NCBI GenBank assembly: GCA_959023295.1
Contig: CAUFBM010000012.1
Coordinates: 6,379 to 70,378 of the forward strand
Direction of reading: 5' to 3'
Source of the DNA: an uncultured Collinsella sp.
GTDB taxonomy: Bacteria; Actinomycetota; Coriobacteriia; Coriobacteriales; Coriobacteriaceae
Length of the DNA: 64,000 bases
Each line of letters opens with the position of its first letter. The first letter of the stretch is position 1. Below the pieces are notes generated by a model. That model did no database searches. It was not told the DNA's origin and was given only the letters and a program-made list of their open reading frames with translations. The position numbers and the translations under genes are program-made. Below are positions 1 to 9,943 of the stretch, piece after piece.

Positions 1-1639
1 TGCCGGCTGCGATGACATTTTGTCCCTCGCGCGCCGTAACGCCACGACCGGGCACGGCGGCAAAGTCCTCGACCATGCGCGCGACAATTCCGCGCGCCTC
101 GCACTCGGCCATAATCGCCTCGGCCAGCGGGTGCTCGCTTGAGCGCTCCAACGCGGCGGTCAGCTTGAGCAGCGCCTTTTCGCTCATGGCGCGCGAGCCG
201 TCAGCACGCGTGGCTACCACGATATCGGTCACGGCAGGCTTGCCGCGGGTGACCGTGCCCGTCTTATCGAGCACCACCGTGCCCACGCTGCGCAGATTCT
301 CCAGCGCTTCGGCGCTCTTAAACAGAATGCCCATCTCGGCGCCCTTGCCGGTGCCCACCATAATGGCGACGGGCGTGGCTAGGCCGAGTGCACACGGACA
401 GCTGATCACCAGCACAGCGACGGCGGAGGTGAGCGCTTCGTTGACGCTTCCGGTCAGTGTCATCCACGCCAAGAAGGTCACGGCCGAGATCACGAACACC
501 ACGGGCACGAACACGCCGGCGACCTTGTCGGCCATGCGGGCGATGGGCGCCTTGGTGGCGTTGGCGTCCTCGACAAGCTTGATGATCTTGGCGAGCGATG
601 TCTCGGCACCCACACGCGTGGCGCGGAAGGTAAACGAGCCGGTGCGGTTGACGGTGGCGGCGTTGACGGTGTCACCGGCGGTCTTTTCCACGGGGATGGA
701 CTCGCCGGTCAGCGCGCTCTCGTCCACGGCCGAGCTGCCCTCGAGCACCACGCCATCGACGGGGATGGACTCGCCGGGGCGTACGCGCAGGATCTGGCCG
801 GGAAGGATGCTGTCGACGTCGACGGTGGTCTCGCTGCCGTCCTCTGCCACGACGGTCGCGGTCTTGGGCGCCAGGTCGATCAGCGCCTCGATAGCGCCGC
901 CGGTTTTGGACTTGCTGCGCGTCTCGAGGTATTTGCCCACGGTGACGAGCGACAGGATCGTGCCTGCGCTCTCAAAATACAGATTGTCCATGCCCGTCAT
1001 CATGGCCTCGTGGACCTGACCCGCGGCTAACTGGTCGGCCATGATGAACATGGCGTAGAGCGACCGGGCGATGGAGGCGGTGGCGCCCACGGCGATGAGG
1101 GCGTCCATGGTGGGCGCGCCGTGCGCGAGCGATTTAAACCCGTTGATAAAGTACGCGTCGTTGACATAGACGATGGGGATGAGCAGGACGAGCTCGGTGA
1201 GGGCGAGCGTCATGCTGTGGGTATGGTCGGTGAAGACGCCGGGCAGCGGCCAGCCAAGCATGTGCCCCATGCCTATGTAGAACAGCGGGATGAGGAATAC
1301 GATTGAGACGATGAGACGAGTGCGCATGGCAGAGGCGGCGGCCTCCAGTTTTTTGGTGGGCGACTCCATATGGGCGGCGCCGGACCTGGCTTGCGTACTG
1401 CTGCTTTGGGCGGCGTCGGTGCCCGTGCTGACGGGTGAGGCCGAGTAGCCAGCGCGATCGACGGCGGTGCAGATGTCGTCGGGAGTGACCTGCGCGGGGT
1501 CATAGTCGACCATCATGGAGCCGGCGAGCAGATTGACCGCGACGCTCTCGACGCCGTCGAGCTTGCTCACGGCGCGGTCTACGTGCGCCTGGCAAGCGGC
1601 ACACGTCATGCCGCCCACATCGAATTTATCTTGAGCCAT
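1..1639 (-). CDS. copA: Copper-translocating P1B-type ATPase, 3' end beyond window
   Basis: ATP-driven export of copper or another soft metal across the cytoplasmic membrane. The first 546 codons are visible and the reading frame runs off the left edge of the window, so the ATP-binding end is missing. In order: an N-terminal heavy-metal-associated domain with GMTCAAC (metal-binding CxxC, residues 10-16), a low-complexity Ser/Gln/Ala linker, paired membrane helices, an actuator domain with ALTGES, the metal-channel motif SCPCALG (CPC is typical of Cu pumps) and the phosphorylation site DKTGT. The start ATG at 1639 follows an AGAAAGGAGAAG ribosome site. It has its own promoter overlapping a metal-regulator-like dyad. 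Family assignment is firm; Cu over Ag is inferred from CPC and the operator. Confidence 0.95.
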   Translation of the reverse strand, partial: MAQDKFDVGGMTCAACQAHVDRAVSKLDGVESVAVNLLAGSMMVDYDPAQVTPDDICTAVDRAGYSASPVSTGTDAAQSSSTQARSGAAHMESPTKKLEAAASAMRTRLIVSIVFLIPLFYIGMGHMLGWPLPGVFTDHTHSMTLALTELVLLIPIVYVNDAYFINGFKSLAHGAPTMDALIAVGATASIARSLYAMFIMADQLAAGQVHEAMMTGMDNLYFESAGTILSLVTVGKYLETRSKSKTGGAIEALIDLAPKTATVVAEDGSETTVDVDSILPGQILRVRPGESIPVDGVVLEGSSAVDESALTGESIPVEKTAGDTVNAATVNRTGSFTFRATRVGAETSLAKIIKLVEDANATKAPIARMADKVAGVFVPVVFVISAVTFLAWMTLTGSVNEALTSAVAVLVISCPCALGLATPVAIMVGTGKGAEMGILFKSAEALENLRSVGTVVLDKTGTVTRGKPAVTDIVVATRADGSRAMSEKALLKLTAALERSSEHPLAEAIMAECEARGIVARMVEDFAAVPGRGVTAREGQNVIAAG

Positions 1640-1686
1640 GGCTTCTCCTTTCTGTGGTTCGCTGTTGGAATTGTTAACCTGCTGAT

Positions 1687-1717
1687 ACTATACACCCATA
1701 CCCCCTGGGGGTGTCCA
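1687..1717 (-). promoter_or_regulatory. Metal-responsive promoter/operator of the copper ATPase
   Basis: Read on the minus strand, a -35-like TGGACA (1717-1712) and a -10 TATAGT (1692-1687) are separated by 19 bp. The spacer carries the dyad ACCCCC-A-GGGGGT centred at 1706. A G/C-tract dyad is typical of CsoR-type copper operators. The long 19-bp spacer with a central dyad is also what MerR/CueR activators use. No regulator gene for it is in the window. Confidence 0.6.
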
Positions 1718-1790
1718 GTAATGGTTGGAATGTATGACTTTTCATTACAGATGAGGGCGGCTGCTCAATCGGTGGCCGTCCTAACCAATC

Positions 1791-2169
1791 ATCTCAATCT
1801 GTAACATCTAGCAGGGAAAATGACCTCTAACTGTTACAGATCAAGACATAGAAATCGGCCGAAAACTAACGTCTCGATCTGTAACAACTAGACCCCGTTT
1901 TACCGAGTATTTGTTACAGATCAAGACAAACAGTTGGCAGGAAACTCAATGTCTCAATCTGTAACGTCTAGCAGGGAAAATGACCTCTAACTGTTACAGA
2001 TCGAGACAGACTGCCCGGGGTCAGCTCAAATGTCTTGATCTGTAACATCTAGAGAGGTTTTTAACCCCTTACTGTTACAGATTGAGATGTTGTCTCGCGG
2101 GGCGGGGGTTTGTCTCGTTCTGTAACATCTAGACCTGTATCTGCCGAGCTAGTGTTACAGATCAAGACA
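1791..2169. repeat. Array of five 59-bp palindromic repeats, 80-bp period
   Basis: Five units start at 1791, 1870, 1950, 2031 and 2111. Each has a left arm like TGTCTCGATCTGTAACA, a 25-nt interior beginning nnTAG, and a right arm like TGTTACAGATCAAGACA. Unique spacers of 21-22 nt separate the units. The interiors of units 1 and 3 are the same; the others differ but keep the same length and often contain a smaller dyad. Two further units lie at 5608-5747. The rest of 1640-2210 holds only the ATPase promoter and no supported gene. No Cas gene or mobile-element ORF is nearby. Confidence 0.9.
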
Positions 2170-2210
2170 ATTGCCGGGGAGGGGTCCCGTCACGGCAAGA
2201 CGCCCGCTCC

Positions 2211-4295
2211 CTAGATGCAGAACCCGGGGATCACGCAGGTTCGCTTGCTTGGCTTTTCCGCAGGCGTTGCGTACGTAAAGACGTCGCCGTCGTAGCCCAC
2301 ACGGTTCATATAGAGCGTGCCTTCGCTCTCCGATGTGTCGGGACTCACCGTTCGTTCCCACCAGCAGGTGTCCTTGCCCTTCCACTGGCGGACCATCGTC
2401 TCGTTCGTGGAATACGGGCTCACCTTGAGCTCGCGGAAGAGCTGATACTCCTTGCCCTCGCCGTTGTAGATGTCTGCCAGGTAGTGATAGCCCTCGGCAA
2501 ACGAATCGGGCGGTTGCGTACCGCACAGCTCGACCATGGCGGGCAGCCAAAGGGTTGCGGGCAACTCGCTCAGACACGATGCACTGTTGGCGGCGCCCAC
2601 ATTGTTCGAGACCTTCTTGACCCCTTTAATGAGCGCGCGCAACTCGTTGGGCAGCAGCTTAAGGCCGTCGCCGTCGAGCCATTCCCGCAGCTCGCAATCT
2701 GCCCAGCCGGCGCTCGGCGGTTCAGTCGCAGCATCGCGCTCGGCAATACCCGCGTCGAACATAAACGTCAGCCCGGCCTTGCCCGTCCCGTCCAGAAGCT
2801 CATCGTGGCGGATGCCCACAAGCTGAGCGCCGACCTCCAGCCCGTTGGCGAGCTTCACGCGCTTGGTGCACGGATAGGGGATATGCCCATCAACGTCGAG
2901 CAGGTGGTAGCGCTTGGCAATCTCGTGTGCCTCGCTACGGGTCTCGGCGGCCTTAATCTTGAGCGAAATCTCCTGCAGCTGAGCCCAGGTGTAGTCGTCA
3001 AGCGAACCGCGGATGCCGTCCAGGTAGTCGGGGATGCCAAAGCCATGGGTTGCCGCCCCGATAACGCCGAGCCCCGCAACGGCTGCAACGACGCCGCCGA
3101 TGACAAAGCGACGGCGTGTCATGACGTCGTGCCGGGCCTGCTCCAAAATCTCTCGCGCGCGCTCGCCGACGACGTCGACCTTAAGGTGCGTGCCAGAATC
3201 GATATCAATTGCGGCCTCGTCTCCTGCACCCTCGTGGTCCTCAGATTCTGCAGCGGGGAGGTATGTCGAGAGCACCTCGAGCATCTGCTGCTCGGTAGGG
3301 CGATCGCCCTGTTCGACCGAGATGCCTTTCATGATGATCTGGACAAGCGCTTTGTCGCCCTCGCAGCGCGGCTCGAGCGGCGCCGGTTTGGTCTTGGTCT
3401 TTATGAGGTAGAACGAGCCGGTCGCCGCGGCACCCGTCGACTCGACATCGAACGGTTTGCGACCGCTGTAGAGCTGGTACAGAATGCTCGAAAGCGCATA
3501 GACGTCGATCGCGGGCGAGCGGCGAAGGGCCGCGATGCCTTCGATATCCTGCGTGAGCATTTCGGGCGCGGCGTATGCGGGCGTGGCAAAGCGCCAGATG
3601 TCGGCGCGCCGGGTGATCGTGTCGTCGCCGAGGGCCATGGTCGCGGAGCCCATGTCGATGAGACAGGGGTCAAAGGAGCAATCGGCAATCTGCTGCTCGA
3701 GCGTTCGGCTGGTGGTGCGGAACATGATATTGGCAGGCGACAGGTCGCGATGGACGACCGGATTCACAAGGCCTTGGGTCATCAAGAGCGCGCGAAGCAC
3801 GGCGTTTCCGACGGCGGCGACCATCTGGGTGGTCAGCCCGCCCGAGGCGTCGTGCGGAAGCAAGGGCAGCGCCTGTTTGAGCGAGGTGCCCTCGACCCAC
3901 TCCATGAGGATAAGCGGGTCGTCCTCGCACGATCCGTAGCCATAGACGCGCGGAAATCCGCGCAGGTGCGAGACGGTACACAGATGACGGTACTCCTCGA
4001 ACAGTGCGGCGGTGTTGGCCAGGTGCGCGGCCGATTGCTCGGCGGAGCGGTCGGGGGCTTGGCCGGAAAGGATGGCGTTGTCCTTGAGTAGCTTGACGGC
4101 AAAAACCTCGCCGCTTGTGTTGGTCGCGCGCAGCACGTGCCCGATGTTGCCGTTGTTGCGGTGGGCCGTCTGGAGAATAAGCGTCATAAACCGACGCTTG
4201 GCGTCGTCCTCGGCGCTGGGGTCGACCGCCACGGCGGTGTCGAACGTGTCAAGACGGATAAGTTTGTCGCCATAGGCGCTATCGGTAGTATCCAT
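2211..4295 (-). CDS. Membrane-anchored Ser/Thr protein kinase with C-terminal extracytoplasmic domain
   Basis: A 694-residue Hanks-type kinase. Visible motifs: AVKLL with the ATP-anchoring Lys68, HRDLSPAN (catalytic Asp184, Asn189), IDMGSA in place of DFG (Asp214) and AAPE (Glu245). The Gly-rich loop is poor. A single membrane segment follows at about 398-416, then about 270 outer residues. The C-terminal part (about 465-690) has the Trp/Leu pattern ELREWLDGDG seen in DUF6273-like domains that follow bacterial kinases or sit in surface proteins; PASTA repeats are absent. ATG 4295 is preferred over an upstream start at 4382 because AAAGGA sits 7 nt before it and the longer form would read through a large palindrome. 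The FHA-domain gene lies immediately upstream on the same strand, suggesting a kinase/phospho-Thr reader pair. The ligand is unknown. Confidence 0.9.
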   Translation of the reverse strand: MDTTDSAYGDKLIRLDTFDTAVAVDPSAEDDAKRRFMTLILQTAHRNNGNIGHVLRATNTSGEVFAVKLLKDNAILSGQAPDRSAEQSAAHLANTAALFEEYRHLCTVSHLRGFPRVYGYGSCEDDPLILMEWVEGTSLKQALPLLPHDASGGLTTQMVAAVGNAVLRALLMTQGLVNPVVHRDLSPANIMFRTTSRTLEQQIADCSFDPCLIDMGSATMALGDDTITRRADIWRFATPAYAAPEMLTQDIEGIAALRRSPAIDVYALSSILYQLYSGRKPFDVESTGAAATGSFYLIKTKTKPAPLEPRCEGDKALVQIIMKGISVEQGDRPTEQQMLEVLSTYLPAAESEDHEGAGDEAAIDIDSGTHLKVDVVGERAREILEQARHDVMTRRRFVIGGVVAAVAGLGVIGAATHGFGIPDYLDGIRGSLDDYTWAQLQEISLKIKAAETRSEAHEIAKRYHLLDVDGHIPYPCTKRVKLANGLEVGAQLVGIRHDELLDGTGKAGLTFMFDAGIAERDAATEPPSAGWADCELREWLDGDGLKLLPNELRALIKGVKKVSNNVGAANSASCLSELPATLWLPAMVELCGTQPPDSFAEGYHYLADIYNGEGKEYQLFRELKVSPYSTNETMVRQWKGKDTCWWERTVSPDTSESEGTLYMNRVGYDGDVFTYATPAEKPSKRTCVIPGFCI

Positions 4296-4327
4296 GGCGT
4301 TCCTTTGTCTAGCATGGGTTGCTGCGC

Positions 4328-4388
4328 GTATACGTGGGCAGTGTGGATATCGGTAAAGTACCATGATAGCCACACTGCCCACGTATAC
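4328..4388. repeat. 61-nt near-perfect palindrome upstream of the kinase gene
   Basis: Perfect 19-bp arms (GTATACGTGGGCAGTGTGG at 4328-4346 and its complement at 4370-4388) enclose a second dyad, GGTA-aag-TACC, giving an almost continuous hairpin with a 3-nt loop. It lies in the leader region between the FHA gene and the kinase gene. There is no T-run, so it is not an ordinary terminator. It could be an attenuator, an RNase-processing element or a mobile palindrome. Confidence 0.8.
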
Positions 4389-4419
4389 CGCTGAGTATTG
4401 TCGTTTACGACGCAGAAGG

Positions 4420-4463
4420 TAGAAGACGAAAGACGGACGGCGACCGTCTTTCGATCGCCGTCC
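4420..4463 (-). terminator. Hairpin after the FHA gene
   Basis: On the minus strand GGACGGCGA (4463-4455) pairs with TCGCCGTCC (4443-4435), followed by a moderately T-rich CGTCTTTCGTCTT. It starts 4 nt after the FHA stop codon. Termination may be partial, leaving some read-through into the kinase gene. Confidence 0.6.
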
Positions 4464-4466
4464 GCG

Positions 4467-5429
4467 CTAGTCCACAATGACAAGGAATGTCGTGTAGAGA
4501 CCCAGATGGAGCCTGTCGCTGTTTTCGATTTCCACTGGGGGATAGATCTTGCCGGGCTCGCGTTGGTCGCGCGGCGGCTCAATCACAATATCGCCGTCGC
4601 CCGCGCCCGATTCGAGCACTGTGCCGTTGGTCGACCCAAGGCCCTGGGCGTACCAGCGTCCACCTTCGAGCCAAATGCGGAGATGCTCGCGCGATGCATC
4701 AGCGCCTACATCGGTGATGCTGGGCGAAGTTTTGGGCAAGGACCCAATTACCGTGCCGCGCGGATCGCGTGTGAGGGGATGGATTTGCATGTCGGCGCAG
4801 TTGTCGGCATGGGTTCTGAGCAGACCGAGGTTGGGGGCGACAGTGCGCGGCTGCTCCAGGCTGCTCATAAAGCCACGTCCGACGGTAGTTTCGGTGGTGC
4901 CAAAGTGCCCGCCTGTCTTGCTGTCGCAAAAGCGCTCGACGGTGGCCACGCCTTGGATGGGGTCAGCGAGCGCCCCCGTTGCCACAAAGAGCATAAGGTA
5001 AAGCGTACTCTTCTCGCGCACGGCATTGCCGTCAAAGTTGTCGATGCGATTGAGGGCATTTGCATATAGGCGGCTGTCCAACTTGTAGCTGGCGAGAGCC
5101 GACATCATTTCGTTGGCGGCCGGGCCGCGATAGTGCTCGGCGATTGCCTGATAGGCGGACTCGCCGCTGCCGAGCTTGCTGCAGATTGCCGCGGAAAGAT
5201 TGAGCGTGGTGACGGCAAAGTCGCTGTAGATGGCGGGCGCGCACTGGTCAGGCTCGCGATGGACGATGTAACGGGTGAGATACGAGCGGTTGGAAGAGCA
5301 TTTCTCGAGCAGGGTACTGCCGAGATAAGAGTTTCCATTGATGAGCATTCGGGCGATCTCGAGATGTTTAAGACCGCCGAACGAGCGAATATCGTTATAG
5401 AGGACCGAGCAAGGCGTCTCTGCTGCCAC
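4467..5429 (-). CDS. FHA-domain protein (phospho-threonine reader)
   Basis: A 320-residue cytoplasmic protein without membrane segments. The first 200 or so residues are mostly helical and unrecognised. The C-terminal third is a forkhead-associated domain: VIGS opening, SREHLRIW and the GSTNGT signature, ending with a DRLHLG..TTFLVIV strand. FHA domains bind phospho-threonine peptides, often on or near Ser/Thr kinases, and the next gene downstream is such a kinase. The start is placed at GTG 5429 because AAAGGAGG lies 5 nt before it; the longer TTG start at 5459 has no good ribosome site. The N-terminal region may carry the effector activity, but nothing catalytic is visible. Confidence 0.88.
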   Translation of the reverse strand: MAAETPCSVLYNDIRSFGGLKHLEIARMLINGNSYLGSTLLEKCSSNRSYLTRYIVHREPDQCAPAIYSDFAVTTLNLSAAICSKLGSGESAYQAIAEHYRGPAANEMMSALASYKLDSRLYANALNRIDNFDGNAVREKSTLYLMLFVATGALADPIQGVATVERFCDSKTGGHFGTTETTVGRGFMSSLEQPRTVAPNLGLLRTHADNCADMQIHPLTRDPRGTVIGSLPKTSPSITDVGADASREHLRIWLEGGRWYAQGLGSTNGTVLESGAGDGDIVIEPPRDQREPGKIYPPVEIENSDRLHLGLYTTFLVIVD

Positions 5430-5607
5430 GGATACCTCCTTTGATTGCTTCCTAGCCAATAAGGCGATAGGAATTAATGGCCCCCGGTGGGCGACGTATT
5501 AAATGGATGCGCAATATGTAGCGTAACCAAAGCAACATTATAGGCCACATGTTCGAAATTGCAGGAAGACTGAGAGATTTGGTTTGGACCGGACGGAAAT
5601 CCCCCTC

Positions 5608-5747
5608 TGTCTTGATCTATAACAATTAGGACCGATTTTACTCGGTAACTGTTACAGATTGAGACGTTTGTGAACCGTGTCGACCGTTTGTCTCGATCTG
5701 TAACACGTAGAGGAAGATTTGCCCTGTTGATGTTACAGATTGAGACA
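5608..5747. repeat. Two further 59-bp palindromic repeats, same family as 1791-2169
   Basis: Units at 5608-5666 and 5689-5747, with the same 17-bp arms, 25-nt interiors with TAG at positions 3-5, and a 22-nt spacer. The 81-bp start-to-start distance repeats the period of the array on the other side of the kinase/FHA genes. The remaining gene-free DNA between 5430 and 6009 holds the helicase leader; a possible -10 TATACT lies at 5805-5810, and no other gene is supported. Confidence 0.9.
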
Positions 5748-6009
5748 ATTGGCCCAGACCTGCTCCGTCATCTGTGGTTTACGTGGGGGCATGCGATGCA
5801 CGGGTATACTAACCAGCGGCGAATCTGCTCCATCGCTTAGAGCTGCTGCGTCTGGACGGCGCGTGATAGGGCTGCCAAAGCGATCGCCAGCGTGCTGAGC
5901 AACGTCCTCTCTGTGCGCACCCGTTTTTGTATGTATTAGCGCACTACCAAGCACGCCCGCGCGGCCGCATGCCGTGCCCATTGCGCGTGCAGATAAGGAA
6001 CAACAACAT

Positions 6010-8217
<2,208 letters not shown>

Positions 8218-8250
8218 CACACGCGTCGCGCGGTAAGGCGAGATGAGTTT

Positions 8251-8288
8251 GGGCCCCGAGCAGACTGTGCTCGGGGCCCTTTTTGTTT
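8251..8288 (+). terminator. Rho-independent terminator after the helicase
   Basis: GGGCCCCGAGCA and TGCTCGGGGCCC form a 12-bp stem with a 5-nt loop, followed by TTTTTGTTT. Confidence 0.95.
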
Positions 8289-8391
8289 GCCGTATCCGAT
8301 CGCTAGTTCAAATGTGATTTCCTCGGGAATGCATCTAGAGGATGCCGTGGGCCTGTTTCCTGCCATGCGGCAATGGGTCCCATGGGGTGCG

Positions 8392-8628
8392 CCGTGCATT
8401 TTTTGGAGTATTCTGTAGTTCGAGTTGTCTGCATATGATTCGACGTCGCCAACGGTGGTCTTCGGATATCCCTAGAGAGCGTTTTGAGCCAGATTTCGCC
8501 GTTTTCCGGAGCAGGGACGCGTTATTCTCGCCATGTCGGGACTTAAAATGATACGGCGCCCTACAGTTTTGCCCACCCGCGGCGGTGCTGGCGCGGTCAC
8601 GTTGCAGAATACTCCGTTTTTTGCACGG
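8392..8628. repeat. MITE-like segment bounded by imperfect 26-bp inverted ends
   Basis: Left end 8392-8417 and right end 8603-8628 are inverted copies sharing CCGTGCA and GGAGTATTCTG; 19 of 26 positions match and a T-tract is swapped for an A-tract. The 237-bp segment has no credible ORF. It could be a small non-autonomous element or two opposed copies of a regulator-binding site. The rest of the 620-bp gap (8218-8838) shows only the helicase terminator, a weak TTGGTGC palindrome at 8727-8755 and a possible -10 TATACT at 8776-8781. Confidence 0.5.
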
Positions 8629-8838
8629 GCCAGGATGGGGTACCTTGGGAGAACACGGCAGCATCCCGTAAATATATACAATCTGTACCGTAATTTATAC
8701 AAAACGAAGAGGCAGGCAGCGTAGGGTTGGTGCATTGGGGTGCTTGGTGCGCCAAAATGGGGACCCCACGTGCCGTATACTCTGGCTGGATGTGAAAACG
8801 GCTTGACGCGTTGCTGAGCGTAGGGGGAGGGTGTCTAG

Positions 8839-9600
8839 ATGAGCGTATTTGAAATTGTGTTTAGTCCGACGGGTGGAACGGAGAAGGTGTCTTGCCTTGT
8901 GGCTGGAGCGCTGGACAAGAATACCGTTACCGTCGATCTGACCGATAGCGGGTTGGATTTCCACGAGGTCTCGATGACGAAGGACGACGTGGCTGTTATC
9001 TCCGTGCCAGCGTATGCCGGCAGAGTCCCTGCCGTGGTGGTCGACCGACTGAACATGGTTCACGGCAACGGAGCGCGGGCCGTTCTGGTGTGCGTCTACG
9101 GAAACCGCGCGTTTGAGGACACGCTCGTAGAGCTGGAGGACGTTGCGAAGCATGCGGGATTCCGGGTAATCGCGGCAGTTGCAGCCATTGCAGAACATTC
9201 CATTGCGCGACAGTTTGCTGCTGGGCGACCGGATGCGCAGGATGCGGCGCAGCTCGCAGAGTTTGCGCAGCAAATTCAGCAAAAGCTGTTGGCTGAGGAT
9301 ACATCCGAGCCCTCTATTCCCGGCAATCGTCCTTACAAACAAGCCAGAGGTCACCGCATGGCACCTGAGGCAACAGAGGATTGCGTCTCCTGCGGTGCAT
9401 GCGCCGCGGCGTGCCCCGTTTGTGCTATCGACAAGGGTGACCCCAAACGAGCAGCTGGCGAGGCGTGCATCTCCTGCATGCGCTGCATTGCCGCATGCCC
9501 GCGAGGCGCTCGTAAGCTTGATCCCAACAAGCTATCCGCTGTTTCCCAGATGCTGAGCAAGGTTTGCGTCGTGCGGAAGGAATGCGAGCTCTTTGTCTAG
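8839..9600 (+). CDS. EFR1-type flavodoxin-ferredoxin protein
   Basis: A 253-residue redox protein. The N-terminal 150 residues have a flavodoxin-like fold with the FMN phosphate-loop pattern SPTGGTEK. The C-terminal 70 residues carry two [4Fe-4S] motifs, CVSCGACAAACP and CISCMRCIAACP. Such proteins are thought to shuttle low-potential electrons between flavin and Fe-S partners in anaerobes; the partner here is unknown. ATG 8839 follows GGGGGAGGG. The gene stands alone and is flanked on both sides by palindromes built on TTGGTGC (8727-8755 and 9612-9678), so it may be a separately inserted unit. Family assignment is good; the physiological reaction is not established. Confidence 0.85.
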   Translation: MSVFEIVFSPTGGTEKVSCLVAGALDKNTVTVDLTDSGLDFHEVSMTKDDVAVISVPAYAGRVPAVVVDRLNMVHGNGARAVLVCVYGNRAFEDTLVELEDVAKHAGFRVIAAVAAIAEHSIARQFAAGRPDAQDAAQLAEFAQQIQQKLLAEDTSEPSIPGNRPYKQARGHRMAPEATEDCVSCGACAAACPVCAIDKGDPKRAAGEACISCMRCIAACPRGARKLDPNKLSAVSQMLSKVCVVRKECELFV

Positions 9601-9611
9601 CGCATACGAAA

Positions 9612-9678
9612 TTGGTGCAATGGGGCCAGGTTAATCTGCACCAACCTGGTGCAAGCAAACCTGTCCCCAATGCACCAG
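9612..9678. repeat. Two adjacent constant-loop palindromes
   Basis: 9612-9644: arms TTGGTGCA/TGCACCAA around a 17-nt loop with TGGGGCCAGGTT. 9646-9678: arms CTGGTGCA/TGCACCAG around a loop whose minus strand reads TTGGGGACAGGTTT. The loops are near-identical in opposite orientation. A degenerate third copy (GTCCCC boxes) runs to about 9730. These belong to the dispersed GGGGACGG-type palindrome family. Confidence 0.7.
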
Positions 9679-9854
9679 AGTGAGGAGTGTCCCCGAGTGC
9701 CGGCAGAAAAGGAACGTCCCCAAGTGCTGCCTAAATACCGTTTATCGAAGAAAAAATACCGCTCACCGGTCATAATGACTATTCTGGCTTTGGGCTTGTC
9801 TACAATAGCTCCCGTAAAAAGAAATGCGGAAGGTTACCGAGTCCCTCGGACGTG

Positions 9855-9919
9855 GGCCTAACCAAAGTCTTTGAACGGATGTGTCTCTATGGATGCATTC
9901 GCTTGATTTTGGTTGGGCT
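9855..9919 (+). promoter_or_regulatory. Leader hairpin upstream of the PTS operon
   Basis: GGCCTAACCAAA (9855-9866) pairs, with one G-U, with TTTGGTTGGGCT (9908-9919), followed by ATATTT just before the EIIA start. A BglG/LicT antiterminator is encoded in the operon, so this leader may hold the antiterminator target. A classical RAT consensus is not clear. A possible -10 TACAAT lies at 9801-9806. Confidence 0.35.
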
Positions 9920-9943
9920 ATATTTATGAAGGGACATGCCACC

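Noticed and set aside
1791..2169. CRISPR array
   Set aside because: Repeats are 59-bp palindromes with 21-nt spacers, far outside CRISPR norms, the repeat interiors vary, and no cas genes are nearby.
8342..8724. Small ORFs in the 8290-8838 gap
   Set aside because: No ribosome sites, no recognisable domains, and codon use unlike neighbouring genes.
9855..9943. Confident RAT antiterminator target
   Set aside because: A hairpin exists but the RAT consensus and an overlapping terminator are not clear, so it is listed only as a possible leader.
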